NCBI GenBank assembly: GCA_002428805.1
Contig: DIXX01000076.1
Span: forward strand, 10,919-61,655
Length of the DNA stretch: 50,737 bases
Direction: 5' to 3'
DNA from: Cetobacterium sp. UBA6069
Lineage (GTDB): Bacteria; Fusobacteriota; Fusobacteriia; Fusobacteriales; Fusobacteriaceae
This document shows, one piece after another, positions 7,950 to 16,532 of this stretch. Position 1 is the first letter of the stretch, and every line of letters starts with the position of its first letter. Position numbers and translations under genes: made by a program. The notes beneath the pieces are model-generated. The model was not told where the DNA came from, did no database searches, and saw only the letters and a program-made list of their open reading frames with translations.

Positions 7950-9932
7950 GTGCGTAGAATAGGGGTGTTTGTTTGTTGGTGCGGAAGTAATATTGCTGGG
8001 ACTGTAGATGTTGAAAAAGTTAGAGATGCAGTAAAAGATATGCCAGGAGTTGTACACTCAGTAGATTATCAATATATGTGCTCAGAGGTAGGACAAAATT
8101 ATCTAAAAGATGCAATAAAAGAGAAGAAGTTAGATAGAATTGTTGTAGCGTCATGTTCACCTAGAATGCATGAAGCAACATTTAGAAAAGCAGCTGAAAC
8201 AGCGGGATTAAATCCATATTTAGTTGAAATAGCAAATATAAGAGAACACTGTTCGTGGGTTCATAAAGATAAAGAGGTAGGAACAGAAAAAGCAATATCT
8301 TTAACAAAAGCAGCAATAGCTAAAGCAACATTAAATGAAGAGTTAGTAGCAGGAACGACTGCAGTTGAGAAAAGAGCTCTAGTTGTAGGAGGGGGAATTG
8401 CAGGTATTCAAGCAGCATTAGATATAGCTGATGCAGGATACTTAGTCGATATAGTTGAGCAAACGCCAAGTATAGGTGGGAAAATGGCTCAAATAGATAA
8501 AACATTCCCAACGTTAGATTGTTCAGCTTGTATATTGACACCGAAAATGGTTGATGCGGCAGCTCATCCGAATATAACACTATATACTTATAGTGAGATT
8601 GAAAGTGTAAATGGGTTTGTTGGAAACTTTAATGTTGCAATTAAAAAGAAACCAAGATATGTAGATATGGATAAATGTACAGGGTGTGGAGTTTGTATAG
8701 AGAAATGTCCATCTAAAAAAGGAAGAAGTGAATTTGAAGAGGGGCTAGCTACAAGAACAGCAATTTATACTCCTTTTGCTCAATCAGTTCCAAAAGTTCC
8801 AGTTATAGATAAAGAGCAGTGTTTAAAGTTTAAAACAGGAAAGTGTGGAGTTTGTTCGATTGTATGTGGAACAAAAGCTATAAAGTTTGATCAAGAGGAA
8901 GAGATTGTAAATCAAAAATATGGAGCTATAGTTTTAGCTACAGGATTTGATCTTATAAAGTTAGATAACTTTGGAGAGTATGCGTATGAGCATCCAGATG
9001 TAATAACAGGATTAGAGTTTGAAAGATTAACAAATGCAGCGGGACCAACAGCAGGGAAATTTGTGAAGCCATCAAACGGAGAAAGACCTAAAAAAGTTGT
9101 ATTTGTGCAATGTGTAGGATCAAGAGATACTAGTGAGAGAGGAAAATCGTACTGTTCAAAGATCTGTTGTATGTATACAGCAAAGCATGCAATGCTGATA
9201 AAAGATAAATATCCTGACACAGAGGTTTATGTATTTTATATAGATGTTCGTACACCTGGAAAAAACTTTGATGAGTTCCATAGAAGAGCAGTTGAAGAAT
9301 ACGGAGTTCACTACATAAAAGGTATGGTCGGAAAGGTTATTCCTGAGAACGGAAAACTAATGGTTCAAGCTGTTGATTCTCTAGCAGGAGTTCCATTAGA
9401 AATAGATGCGGATATGGTTGTTTTATCATCGGCCACAGTAGCCAAACCAGATGCTGTAGCTTTGAAAAGAAAATTAAATATCAGTAGTGATTTAAATAAT
9501 TTCTTCACAGAAGCTCATCCAAAATTAAAACCAGTTGAAACAGCTTCAGCAGGAATATATTTAGCAGGAGCTTGTCAAGGTCCAAAAGATATTCCAGAAA
9601 CAGTAGCTCAAGCTAGTGCGGCAGCAGCAAAAACAATAATTCTTCTAAGCAAGAAAGAGTTGACGAATAATGCTTGTGTATCAAATGTAAATAAAAATAT
9701 GTGTAGTGGATGTAAAGCTTGTTCTAAGATGTGTCCGTATGATGCTATAAAAATAAAAATGGTAGAAGTATATGATCATGGAAAAGTTATTAGGAAAGAG
9801 GTTGCAGAAGTAAACGAGGCACTTTGTCAAGGATGCGGTGGATGTACTGTTTCTTGCCGTCCAGGAGCTATAGATTTAAAAGGATTTACGAATAAACAGA
9901 TAATGGCGGAGGTAGACGCAATATGTCTTTAG
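7950..9932 (+). CDS. hdrA: Heterodisulfide reductase subunit A-like flavoprotein
   Basis: This is the central flavin subunit of Hdr-type complexes, 660 residues, a typical length. It carries a Rossmann FAD motif GGGIAGIQAA, an inserted ferredoxin segment with CTGCGVCIEKCP and CGVCSIVC, and two C-terminal [4Fe-4S] motifs, CSGCKACSKMCP and CQGCGGCTVSC. In methanogens and in FlxABCD-HdrABC bacteria HdrA is the proposed site of flavin-based electron bifurcation between a high-potential acceptor and ferredoxin. The start is GTG at 7950 with GGGAGG ahead. Its end overlaps flxD by 10 nt. The bifurcating role here is inferred from family and neighbours. Confidence 0.92.
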   Translation: MRRIGVFVCWCGSNIAGTVDVEKVRDAVKDMPGVVHSVDYQYMCSEVGQNYLKDAIKEKKLDRIVVASCSPRMHEATFRKAAETAGLNPYLVEIANIREHCSWVHKDKEVGTEKAISLTKAAIAKATLNEELVAGTTAVEKRALVVGGGIAGIQAALDIADAGYLVDIVEQTPSIGGKMAQIDKTFPTLDCSACILTPKMVDAAAHPNITLYTYSEIESVNGFVGNFNVAIKKKPRYVDMDKCTGCGVCIEKCPSKKGRSEFEEGLATRTAIYTPFAQSVPKVPVIDKEQCLKFKTGKCGVCSIVCGTKAIKFDQEEEIVNQKYGAIVLATGFDLIKLDNFGEYAYEHPDVITGLEFERLTNAAGPTAGKFVKPSNGERPKKVVFVQCVGSRDTSERGKSYCSKICCMYTAKHAMLIKDKYPDTEVYVFYIDVRTPGKNFDEFHRRAVEEYGVHYIKGMVGKVIPENGKLMVQAVDSLAGVPLEIDADMVVLSSATVAKPDAVALKRKLNISSDLNNFFTEAHPKLKPVETASAGIYLAGACQGPKDIPETVAQASAAAAKTIILLSKKELTNNACVSNVNKNMCSGCKACSKMCPYDAIKIKMVEVYDHGKVIRKEVAEVNEALCQGCGGCTVSCRPGAIDLKGFTNKQIMAEVDAICL

Positions 9933-10372
9933 AGATAAATAAAAACGAAGAGTTCAAACCATTGATAGTTGCATTTTGTTGTAACTGGTGTAGTTATGCA
10001 GGAGCCGATTTAGCAGGAACAAGTAGACTAAATTATCCTGCAAATGTAAAGATAATTCGTGTTCCTTGCTCATGCAGAGTTAATCCTAACTTTGTACTTC
10101 GTGCATTTCAAAAGGGAGCCGATGGAGTTGTAATGGCAGGATGTCATCCAGGAGATTGTCACTACTCTACAGGAAACTATTATACAAGAAGACGTTTCTC
10201 AGTATTCACAAATCTTCTTCAATTTATGGGAATAGAGAAAGAACGTTTTAAAGTTGATTGGATATCAGCAGCTGAAGCAAATAAGTTTTCTACAGTTATG
10301 AATGATATTTTAGAAAAAGTTCATACACTAGGACCTAATAGAAAGTTGAGGGATACAAGATGGGAAAGATAG
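9923..10372 (+). CDS. flxD: MvhD/FlxD-type electron-transfer iron-sulfur subunit
   Basis: This 149-residue MvhD-family protein has the conserved cysteine pattern AFCCNWC, VPCSCRVN and AGCHPGDCHY. MvhD links the hydrogenase to HdrA in methanogens. In bacterial Flx clusters the homologue links the NADH-oxidising FlxA module to HdrA. The ATG follows GGAGGT, which lies within the end of hdrA, so the two overlap by 10 nt. Its own end overlaps the next gene by 13 nt. No hydrogenase gene is present, which supports the Flx rather than the Mvh arrangement. Confidence 0.88.
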   Translation: MSLEINKNEEFKPLIVAFCCNWCSYAGADLAGTSRLNYPANVKIIRVPCSCRVNPNFVLRAFQKGADGVVMAGCHPGDCHYSTGNYYTRRRFSVFTNLLQFMGIEKERFKVDWISAAEANKFSTVMNDILEKVHTLGPNRKLRDTRWER

Positions 10373-11154
10373 AGATGATATTAAAAGCAAAAGAGGATTT
10401 TATATCAAAAAAAATTGATATGATAATTGGATGGAAAAAAGAGGATGATTCAATAGAGTCAATACCAGCATTTATAGATGAAGAGACAGAACTAAATACA
10501 TTGATTTTTGATGAATATTGTGTAAATAATTTAGCAAAGTATTTAATAGAAGAAACTCACGCTGGAAAAAAAGTTGGAGTTTTCTTGAAGAGATGTGACA
10601 GAAAAGGTTTTGATCAAATTGTACTAGACAATAGACTTTCGAAAGAAAATGTAGTAGTTTATGAAATTGCTTGCGATGGAATGAAAAATTTTGTTACAGG
10701 AGAGATGTTTAAAAAGTGTGAAACTTGTTTGAATGAAAATTTAGATAAATATGCTGAAGTAAAAGAGATTGAAAATATGAGTTATGATGAGAGATATGAG
10801 TATTGGATGGGAGAGTTGTCAAAGTGTATTAGATGTAATGCCTGCAGAAATATCTGCCCTGCTTGTAACTGTGAAACTTGTGTTTTTGAAAATAAAGATG
10901 AGGATATTTTAGGAAAAGCAAATAATGAAAGTGAAACAGGTTTCTATCAGATTATAAGAGCTTATCACGTAGCTGGGCGTTGCTCGGATTGTGGAGAGTG
11001 TGAAAGAATCTGTCCTGTAGGAATTCCACTTGGAAAAATAAATAGAAAGATTATAAAAGATTTAGATGAACTTTATGGAGATGAAGAGGATACTCTTTCA
11101 AACTATGATATAGAGGATAAAGATAGTTTTTCAGATAAAAAAGGAGGGAAGTAA
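10360..11154 (+). CDS. Flx-module 4Fe-4S dicluster protein (FlxB-like)
   Basis: This 264-residue soluble iron-sulfur protein has two C-terminal [4Fe-4S] motifs, CIRCNACRNICP and CSDCGECERICP. Further cysteines lie in KRCDRKG, IACDGM and CETC in the first half, reminiscent of FrhB/FdhB-type subunits. In the bacterial flxABCD-hdrABC cluster two such proteins carry electrons between the NADH-binding subunit and the MvhD-like subunit. Its position between flxD and an AsrA-like gene fits that. The C-terminal tail after residue 230 is acidic. It overlaps flxD by 13 nt and the next gene by 1 nt. The assignment as FlxB rather than FlxC is tentative. Confidence 0.75.
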   Translation: MGKIEMILKAKEDFISKKIDMIIGWKKEDDSIESIPAFIDEETELNTLIFDEYCVNNLAKYLIEETHAGKKVGVFLKRCDRKGFDQIVLDNRLSKENVVVYEIACDGMKNFVTGEMFKKCETCLNENLDKYAEVKEIENMSYDERYEYWMGELSKCIRCNACRNICPACNCETCVFENKDEDILGKANNESETGFYQIIRAYHVAGRCSDCGECERICPVGIPLGKINRKIIKDLDELYGDEEDTLSNYDIEDKDSFSDKKGGK

Positions 11155-12188
11155 TGAAAAAATTATTTAAAAATAATTTAGATAATCTTTGGAAAAAAAT
11201 AGATGAAGAGTATAATCTATTCCTTCCTAAAATGGATAAAGGAACTTTAAAGTTTAAAAATTTTCATGAAGATGGAGAGATAGATTTAAAAACTTTGAAG
11301 ACAGCAGTTCCTTTAAAGAATTTTGTGTTTCCTCAAAGTGAAACATATTTAAAATTTAAAACAGAGAATAAAAAAATAAAGTTTAAAGTTGAAAGTGTAT
11401 CAGAGGATAAGTATGTAATTTTTGGAGCAAGACCTTGTGATATAAAATCATTAGAAATTTTAGATAATATATTTTTAAGAGAACCGGTAGATACTTATTA
11501 TAAGGCTCATAGAGATAGAGGTATTGTTATATCTTTAGCTTGTAACAACATCGAAAGTAGTTGTTTTTGCGAAGTTTTTGGAGTAGAGCCTGCAGGAGTT
11601 TTAAAGTCTACAGATGTAGCCCTAGTTGATTGTGGGGATTTCTATTATTGGAATGAAGTTAGTGAAAATGGTAAGAATTTAACTGAGTTACTTAAAGATA
11701 TTTTAGTAGATGTAAAATTAGAAGATGAAATTTTATATAACGAGATAAAAGAGAGAATTACAAAATTATCTGCAGAAAATACTTTAAATACTCTCCAAAT
11801 AGATAAAATTGGAGATTTAAAAGAGGTATTTGAAAATGAAAAAGTTTGGAAAGAGTTAGCAAGAAGATGTTTAGCTTGTGGATCTTGTACTTATGTTTGT
11901 CCAACTTGCCACTGTTATGATGTGAAAGATTATGCTGGAAATAATAGTGGAGAGAGATTTAGATGCTGGGATTCATGTATGTATTCAGACTTTACACTGA
12001 TGGCTCATGGAAATCCTAGAACAACTCAGATGCAAAGAGTAAGACAAAGATTTATGCATAAGTTAGTTTATTATCCAACAAATCATGATGGTGTATACTC
12101 TTGTGTTGGATGTGGAAGATGTATAGAGAAATGTCCTGTACATTTAGATATAGTGAAAGTAATAAAAAAATTGGTGGTGAATAAATAA
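11154..12188 (+). CDS. Flx-module 4Fe-4S protein, AsrA/sulfhydrogenase-beta-like (FlxC-like)
   Basis: This 344-residue protein resembles the iron-sulfur subunit of anaerobic sulfite reductase (AsrA) and the beta subunit of archaeal sulfhydrogenase. The segment GARPCDIKSLEILD, the SLACNN...CFC region, and the motifs CLACGSCTYVCPTCHC and CVGCGRCIEKCP support this. Such subunits pass electrons from the FAD/NAD(P)H partner encoded next door. The RCWDSCMYSDFTLMAHG block between the cluster motifs is also typical. It starts and ends with 1-nt overlaps with its neighbours, so it belongs to a tightly coupled operon. It is probably the second iron-sulfur Flx subunit. Confidence 0.8.
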   Translation: MKKLFKNNLDNLWKKIDEEYNLFLPKMDKGTLKFKNFHEDGEIDLKTLKTAVPLKNFVFPQSETYLKFKTENKKIKFKVESVSEDKYVIFGARPCDIKSLEILDNIFLREPVDTYYKAHRDRGIVISLACNNIESSCFCEVFGVEPAGVLKSTDVALVDCGDFYYWNEVSENGKNLTELLKDILVDVKLEDEILYNEIKERITKLSAENTLNTLQIDKIGDLKEVFENEKVWKELARRCLACGSCTYVCPTCHCYDVKDYAGNNSGERFRCWDSCMYSDFTLMAHGNPRTTQMQRVRQRFMHKLVYYPTNHDGVYSCVGCGRCIEKCPVHLDIVKVIKKLVVNK

Positions 12189-13027
12189 TGGCTTGTACAT
12201 GTCATGAGAAGGATCCTTTGGTTCCACAGTTAGCAAAGTTAGAATTTGTAAGAAGAGATACTCCAGATGTAACAACATTTAGAATAGTATCAGAGGATGG
12301 GAAAGCACCATTTGAATTTATGCCAGGGCAATGTGCTATGATATCAGTTCCTCCATTAGGAGAGGCAATATTTTCTATAACTTCATCACCGACTGAAGAG
12401 GGATATATAGAGTGTAGTATAAAAAAGTGTGGAGTAGTAACAGATTATCTACATACGCTAGAAGCCGGGGATGAAATAGGAATAAGAGGACCTTATGGAA
12501 ACAACTTTCCAGTAGAACTTTTAAAAGGAAAAGATCTTCTATTTATAGGTGGAGGAATTGGATTAGCTCCATTAAGATCAGTTATAAACTATGTTATGGA
12601 TAAAAGAGATGAATTCGGAAAAGTTGACATAGTTTATGGTGCAAGAACTCCAGAAGATTTAGTTCACCCAAAAGACATATTCGAAGTATGGCCAAATTCT
12701 AAGGATACAGATGTTCATTTAACAGTGGATAGAGAAGCTACAAACTGGGATGGTCATGTAGGTTTTGTTCCAAGTTATATAAAAGAATTAGGGTTTGATA
12801 CAAATAAAGTTGCTTTAGTTTGTGGACCACCAATTATGATTAAATATGTTCTTCAAGGGTTAGAAGAGATTGGATTTAAAAAAGAGCAAGTTTATACAAC
12901 TTTAGAGTTAAAAATGAAATGCGGTTTTGGAAAATGTGGACGTTGCAATATAGGGGATAAATATGTTTGTAAAGATGGACCTGTATTTAGATGTGATGAG
13001 ATAACAGAACTTCCAGATGAATATTAA
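12188..13027 (+). CDS. flxA: FlxA-like NAD(P)H-oxidising FAD/2Fe-2S subunit
   Basis: This 279-residue protein of the ferredoxin-NADP reductase/AsrB/PyrK type has an FAD-binding domain (MPGQCAMISVPP, FSITSSP), then an NAD(P)-binding domain (GGGIGLAPLRSVI, CGPPIM near residue 218). A C-terminal [2Fe-2S] cluster motif, CGFGKCGRC with a later Cys, completes it. In the FlxABCD-HdrABC family this is the subunit that oxidises NADH and feeds electrons to HdrA. It starts by a TAATG overlap with the preceding gene. Choice of NADH over NADPH is inferred from the family. Confidence 0.88.
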   Translation: MACTCHEKDPLVPQLAKLEFVRRDTPDVTTFRIVSEDGKAPFEFMPGQCAMISVPPLGEAIFSITSSPTEEGYIECSIKKCGVVTDYLHTLEAGDEIGIRGPYGNNFPVELLKGKDLLFIGGGIGLAPLRSVINYVMDKRDEFGKVDIVYGARTPEDLVHPKDIFEVWPNSKDTDVHLTVDREATNWDGHVGFVPSYIKELGFDTNKVALVCGPPIMIKYVLQGLEEIGFKKEQVYTTLELKMKCGFGKCGRCNIGDKYVCKDGPVFRCDEITELPDEY

Positions 13028-13052
13028 TACTTTGCTAGGAGGAATAAGAAAA

Positions 13053-13733
13053 GTGACTGATAAAAAAATGGTAGATATATATATATTAGGTAAAAGATAT
13101 TCTGTACCTAATACATTAACAATAATGGAGTCTATGGAATATGCTGGGTATCAACTTAAAAGAGGTTGTGGGTGTAGATCAGGGTTCTGTGGAGCATGTG
13201 CAACAGTGTATAGAGTAAAGGGAAATAAAGAAATGAAGGTTGTTTTAGCCTGCCAAAGCAAGGTTGAAGACGATATGTATTTAACTCAAATTCCATTCTT
13301 CCCAGGAGATAAAGGAATCTATGATGTGAATGATTTAGATGCAACAGCTGATTCAATAGCTAAGTATTATCCTGAGATATATAAATGTATAGGATGTAAC
13401 TCGTGTACAAAAGGTTGTTCTCAAGGTTTAGACGTAATGCAATATATAGGATATGCTCAAAGAGGAGAACTAGAGAGATGTGCTCATGCATCATTTGACT
13501 GTGTGTCTTGTGGAATTTGTGCAACAAGATGTCCCGCTGGAATAACTCATTATAATGTGGGGTTAATAGCTCGTAGATTAACAGGGAAATATATCGCAGC
13601 AGAAACAACTCATTTAAACGATAGAGTAAGAGAGATTGAAAATGGAGATCATGATTTAGATTTAGAAGAGTTAATGAAAAAAGATATATCAGAATTAAAA
13701 GATCTATATAACAATAGAGACATAACAAAATAG
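13053..13733 (+). CDS. Fumarate-reductase-like iron-sulfur subunit (FrdB/TfrB-type, no CCG domain)
   Basis: The protein has a plant-type [2Fe-2S] domain (RGCGCRSGFCGAC...LACQ) followed by two 4Fe-4S motifs, CIGCNSCTKGC and CVSCGICATRCP. This is the general plan of FrdB/SdhB and of the N-terminal part of archaeal thiol:fumarate reductase TfrB. Unlike TfrB it lacks the HdrB-like CCG domain, which here is a separate protein. The longest frame begins at ATG 13017, inside the end of flxA and without a ribosome site. AGGAGG at 13037-13042 sits correctly for the GTG at 13053, so I choose 226 residues. It lies 18 nt before the flavoprotein gene. Confidence 0.82.
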   Translation: MTDKKMVDIYILGKRYSVPNTLTIMESMEYAGYQLKRGCGCRSGFCGACATVYRVKGNKEMKVVLACQSKVEDDMYLTQIPFFPGDKGIYDVNDLDATADSIAKYYPEIYKCIGCNSCTKGCSQGLDVMQYIGYAQRGELERCAHASFDCVSCGICATRCPAGITHYNVGLIARRLTGKYIAAETTHLNDRVREIENGDHDLDLEELMKKDISELKDLYNNRDITK

Positions 13734-13751
13734 ATAGTTGGAGGAGAGGTT

Positions 13752-15356
13752 ATGTATACACCAGAGATGAGGGAGCTAATTAAAAAAGTTGAAGCAACAC
13801 GTGCTGAAAGAATAGCTCAAGGGGATTTCCCAAGAATGACAGCAGATGAGAAAACAGAGGTTTTAAGAGAAAATCACCCAGACTATATAGAATCTGGATT
13901 TGTTCAGATAAAAGTTGGAAAGAATAAAGGAGATAAAGTTCCTAATGAATTAGGTGCTTTACTTCATGGAAAAAGTAGACTACAAAATATAGAGATAGAT
14001 TTAAATAAAGTAGACTACGAAGCAGATGTTTTAATCATAGGAGGGGGAGGAGCAGGAGCTGCTGCTGCCTTAGAAGCACATAAGGCTGGAGCAAAAGTAA
14101 TAATTGCAACAAAATTACGTTTTGGTGATGCGAATACTATGATGGCAGAGGGTGGAATTCAAGCTGCAGATAAACCTGATGATTCACCAGCAAAGCACTA
14201 TTTAGATGTTATGGGTGGAGGTCACTATTCAAATATTCCAGAGCTAGCAGCAGCCTTAGTAAAAGATGCTCCTTTAGCTATAAAATGGTTAGATGACTTA
14301 GGAGTTATGTTTGATAAAGAAGCCGATGGAACTATGGTTACAACTCATGGTGGAGGAACATCAAGAAAAAGAATGCATGCGGCAGCAGATTATTCTGGAG
14401 CTGAAATAATGCGTGTTCTAAGAGATGAAGTTCAAAATAAAGAGATTGAAGTATTAGAGTTTTCCCCAGCTGTAGAGTTGATTTTAGATACAGATGGAAA
14501 AGTTGCAGGAGCAGTGCTATATAATATAGAAACTGAAGAGTACCATGTAGCAAAAGCTAAAACTGTTATATTAGCAACAGGTGGAGCAGGAAGACTTCAT
14601 TATCAAGGATTCCCAACATCAAATCACTATGGAGCAACAGCAGACGGATTAGTTTTAGGATATAGAGCTGGAGTTAAACTAGCATTTGCGGATACAATTC
14701 AATACCATCCAACGGGAGTTGCATTCCCAGCACAGATATTTGGAGCTTTAGTAACAGAGAAAGTTCGTAGTTTAGGAGCAACACCTTTAAATATAGATGG
14801 AGAGCAATTTGTATACCATTTAGAGACAAGAGATGTAGAAGCATCAGCTATAATTAGAGAATGTAATAAGATTGGGAAAGGAATCGAAGCTCCAAATGGA
14901 GTTAAAGGTGTTTGGTTAGATACACCATTAATAGAGATTTTGAATGGACCTGGGACTATAGAGAAAAGAGTTCCTGCAATGATGAGAATGTATCAAAAGT
15001 TTGGAATTGATATGAGAAAAGAACCAATCTTAATCTATCCAACTTTACATTATCAAAATGGAGGATTACTAATAAAAGAGGATGGATCAACAGATATTGA
15101 AAACCTTTATGTAGCAGGAGAGGCAGCAGGAGGAATTCATGGTAAAAATAGACTTATGGGGAATTCGCTTTTAGATATAATCGTATTTGGAAGAAGAGCT
15201 GGAGCATCTGCAGGAGTAGTTTCTAAGAATGTAGAGATAAAAGAATTAACATTAGATCATGTTAATTTGTATCATGATATGTTAAAATCTGAAAATTTAG
15301 AAGAGGCAAAGGCGTCACCTATGCTGTTACCTCATTACACACATAGAGGAAAGTAA
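13752..15356 (+). CDS. Fumarate reductase/succinate dehydrogenase flavoprotein subunit, non-covalent FAD type
   Basis: This 534-residue FrdA/SdhA/TfrA homologue has the FAD motif GGGGAGAAA (97-105). Residues that bind substrate or transfer the proton in E. coli FrdA are all present: H319 in QYHPTG, T335/E336 and R339, R360 in TRD, H433 in PTLHYQNGG and R467 in GKNRL. The histidine that binds FAD covalently (SHTxxAEGG in FrdA) is Asn128 here (ANTMMAEGG), so FAD should be held non-covalently. That favours fumarate reduction over succinate oxidation. No membrane anchor gene is nearby. The protein is probably soluble and fed by the Hdr/Flx subunits. A related enoate substrate is not excluded. Confidence 0.87.
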   Translation: MYTPEMRELIKKVEATRAERIAQGDFPRMTADEKTEVLRENHPDYIESGFVQIKVGKNKGDKVPNELGALLHGKSRLQNIEIDLNKVDYEADVLIIGGGGAGAAAALEAHKAGAKVIIATKLRFGDANTMMAEGGIQAADKPDDSPAKHYLDVMGGGHYSNIPELAAALVKDAPLAIKWLDDLGVMFDKEADGTMVTTHGGGTSRKRMHAAADYSGAEIMRVLRDEVQNKEIEVLEFSPAVELILDTDGKVAGAVLYNIETEEYHVAKAKTVILATGGAGRLHYQGFPTSNHYGATADGLVLGYRAGVKLAFADTIQYHPTGVAFPAQIFGALVTEKVRSLGATPLNIDGEQFVYHLETRDVEASAIIRECNKIGKGIEAPNGVKGVWLDTPLIEILNGPGTIEKRVPAMMRMYQKFGIDMRKEPILIYPTLHYQNGGLLIKEDGSTDIENLYVAGEAAGGIHGKNRLMGNSLLDIIVFGRRAGASAGVVSKNVEIKELTLDHVNLYHDMLKSENLEEAKASPMLLPHYTHRGK

Positions 15357-15358
15357 AT

Positions 15359-15877
15359 ATGGGAAAAGAATACGATGAAACCTTAAATAAGAGTTTGAGA
15401 ATATCTATTTCTGTTTTCTGGTGTGTTTTTTTACTAAAAGTTTTATTGAATGCAAATCCATTTTATGCTGCTATAGCGGCAGTATCTTGCTTGCAAGGAG
15501 CGGTTAAAGATTCTGTGAAAATAGGTATAGAAAGAGTAATTGGTACAATTTTTGGAGGACTAATGGGGCTATTAGCTATCTATTTTATAACTACAGAAGC
15601 AAGTGACTTTAAAGGAAGCTTTATTATGGCTCTTTCGATGGTTATAATTATTTTTGGATGTACTTATGTATTAAAAAAACCATCGTCTAATACTATAGCC
15701 TGTATTGTTTTCTTAGGAATAGCAACAAATATGGAGGGGCGTGATCCTTACTTTTGGGCTGGAAAAAGAATCTTAACAACGATAGTTGGAGTTATAATAG
15801 CCTTAACTTGTAATTGGCTATTAAATGGTGAGTATAAATATTTAGAAAGATATAAAAATAGGTACAAAAAAAAGTAG
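15359..15877 (+). CDS. Aromatic acid exporter/FUSC-like small membrane protein
   Basis: This 172-residue integral membrane protein has about four to five hydrophobic segments and short charged ends. The pattern NPFYAAIAAVSCLQG...R...GTIFGGLMG, then a later GKRILTTIVGV, is typical of the N-terminal membrane domain of aromatic acid exporter (ArAE, DUF939) proteins. No cytoplasmic C-terminal domain is present. It begins 2 nt after the flavoprotein stop and ends at a strong terminator, so it is the last gene of the hdr-flx-frd operon. Export of an organic acid is a plausible guess and not shown by the sequence. Confidence 0.75.
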   Translation: MGKEYDETLNKSLRISISVFWCVFLLKVLLNANPFYAAIAAVSCLQGAVKDSVKIGIERVIGTIFGGLMGLLAIYFITTEASDFKGSFIMALSMVIIIFGCTYVLKKPSSNTIACIVFLGIATNMEGRDPYFWAGKRILTTIVGVIIALTCNWLLNGEYKYLERYKNRYKKK

Positions 15878-15897
15878 GGTTTAAATCCTACTTTTTT
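15868..15897. terminator. Bidirectional terminator ending the hdr-flx-frd operon and the trmR transcript
   Basis: AAAAAAGTAGG (15868-15878) pairs with CCTACTTTTTT (15887-15897) around an 8-nt loop, with T-runs on both strands between convergent genes. Confidence 0.9.
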
Positions 15898-15902
15898 ATA
15901 TT

Positions 15903-16532
15903 CTATCTCTTTACAAGACCAATTCCATCTCCAAATGGAAGAAGAACAAAATCATGATTTTGAGAAAGATAAGTTATAAACTCATCAAGTCTTCTAACGA
16001 TAGTCTTAAATCTTTTTGGATACTCTTTATACAGATATCCTCTAAACATGATGTTGTCGATAAAGATCATACCATTTTCAGAAAGTCTTTCAAATGAGTC
16101 GTTAAAAAACTCCATATAGTGACCTTTAGATGCATCTATAAATATAAAATCAAATTTTTCATTTAACTTTTTAACTTCTTCAGTTCCATCTCCTAAAATA
16201 AGATTAACAGAATCTAAAAGATCTCCTTTTTTAAAGTTTTCTAAAGCTTGATTGTATCTTATCTCATCAATTTCGATAGTAGTTAGTTTACCACCATTTT
16301 TTTTAGCAATTCTTCCCATTATAGTACCAGAGTAACCAATTGCAGTTCCAATCTCAAGTATATTTTTAAAGTTGTGGCTAGAAACTAAAAACTCTAAATA
16401 TTTAGCAACTTCTTTTGTAACAATAGGAACATTGTGCTCTAGAGCGAAAGCCTCCATCTCTAAAATTAATGAGTCTTTTTCCTCTATTTTGCTAACAACA
16501 TATTTGTTAGCTCCATTTAATTCATCTAACAT
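15903..16532 (-). CDS. trmR: tRNA 5-hydroxyuridine O-methyltransferase, TrmR/YrrM-like
   Basis: This 209-residue class I SAM-dependent O-methyltransferase has motif I LEIGTAIGYS, an acidic residue in TIEIDE for SAM ribose binding, LGDGTEE, and FIDASKGHY followed by FIDN with metal-binding Asp/Asn residues. The family includes Bacillus subtilis YrrM (TrmR), which methylates 5-hydroxyuridine at the tRNA wobble position. Catechol-type O-methyltransferases share the fold. It overlaps the rsmB stop by 1 nt (TAATG), so it is translationally coupled to an rRNA methyltransferase, which supports an RNA-modification role. Confidence 0.8.
   Translation of the reverse strand: MLDELNGANKYVVSKIEEKDSLILEMEAFALEHNVPIVTKEVAKYLEFLVSSHNFKNILEIGTAIGYSGTIMGRIAKKNGGKLTTIEIDEIRYNQALENFKKGDLLDSVNLILGDGTEEVKKLNEKFDFIFIDASKGHYMEFFNDSFERLSENGMIFIDNIMFRGYLYKEYPKRFKTIVRRLDEFITYLSQNHDFVLLPFGDGIGLVKR

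Noticed and set aside
13017..13052. Upstream ATG start for the FrdB-like protein
   Set aside because: It lies inside flxA without a ribosome site, whereas GTG at 13053 has AGGAGG correctly spaced.
13360..13728. 122-residue open frame antisense to the FrdB-like gene
   Set aside because: It is Leu/Tyr-rich shadow sequence, and the sense strand encodes recognised Fe-S motifs.
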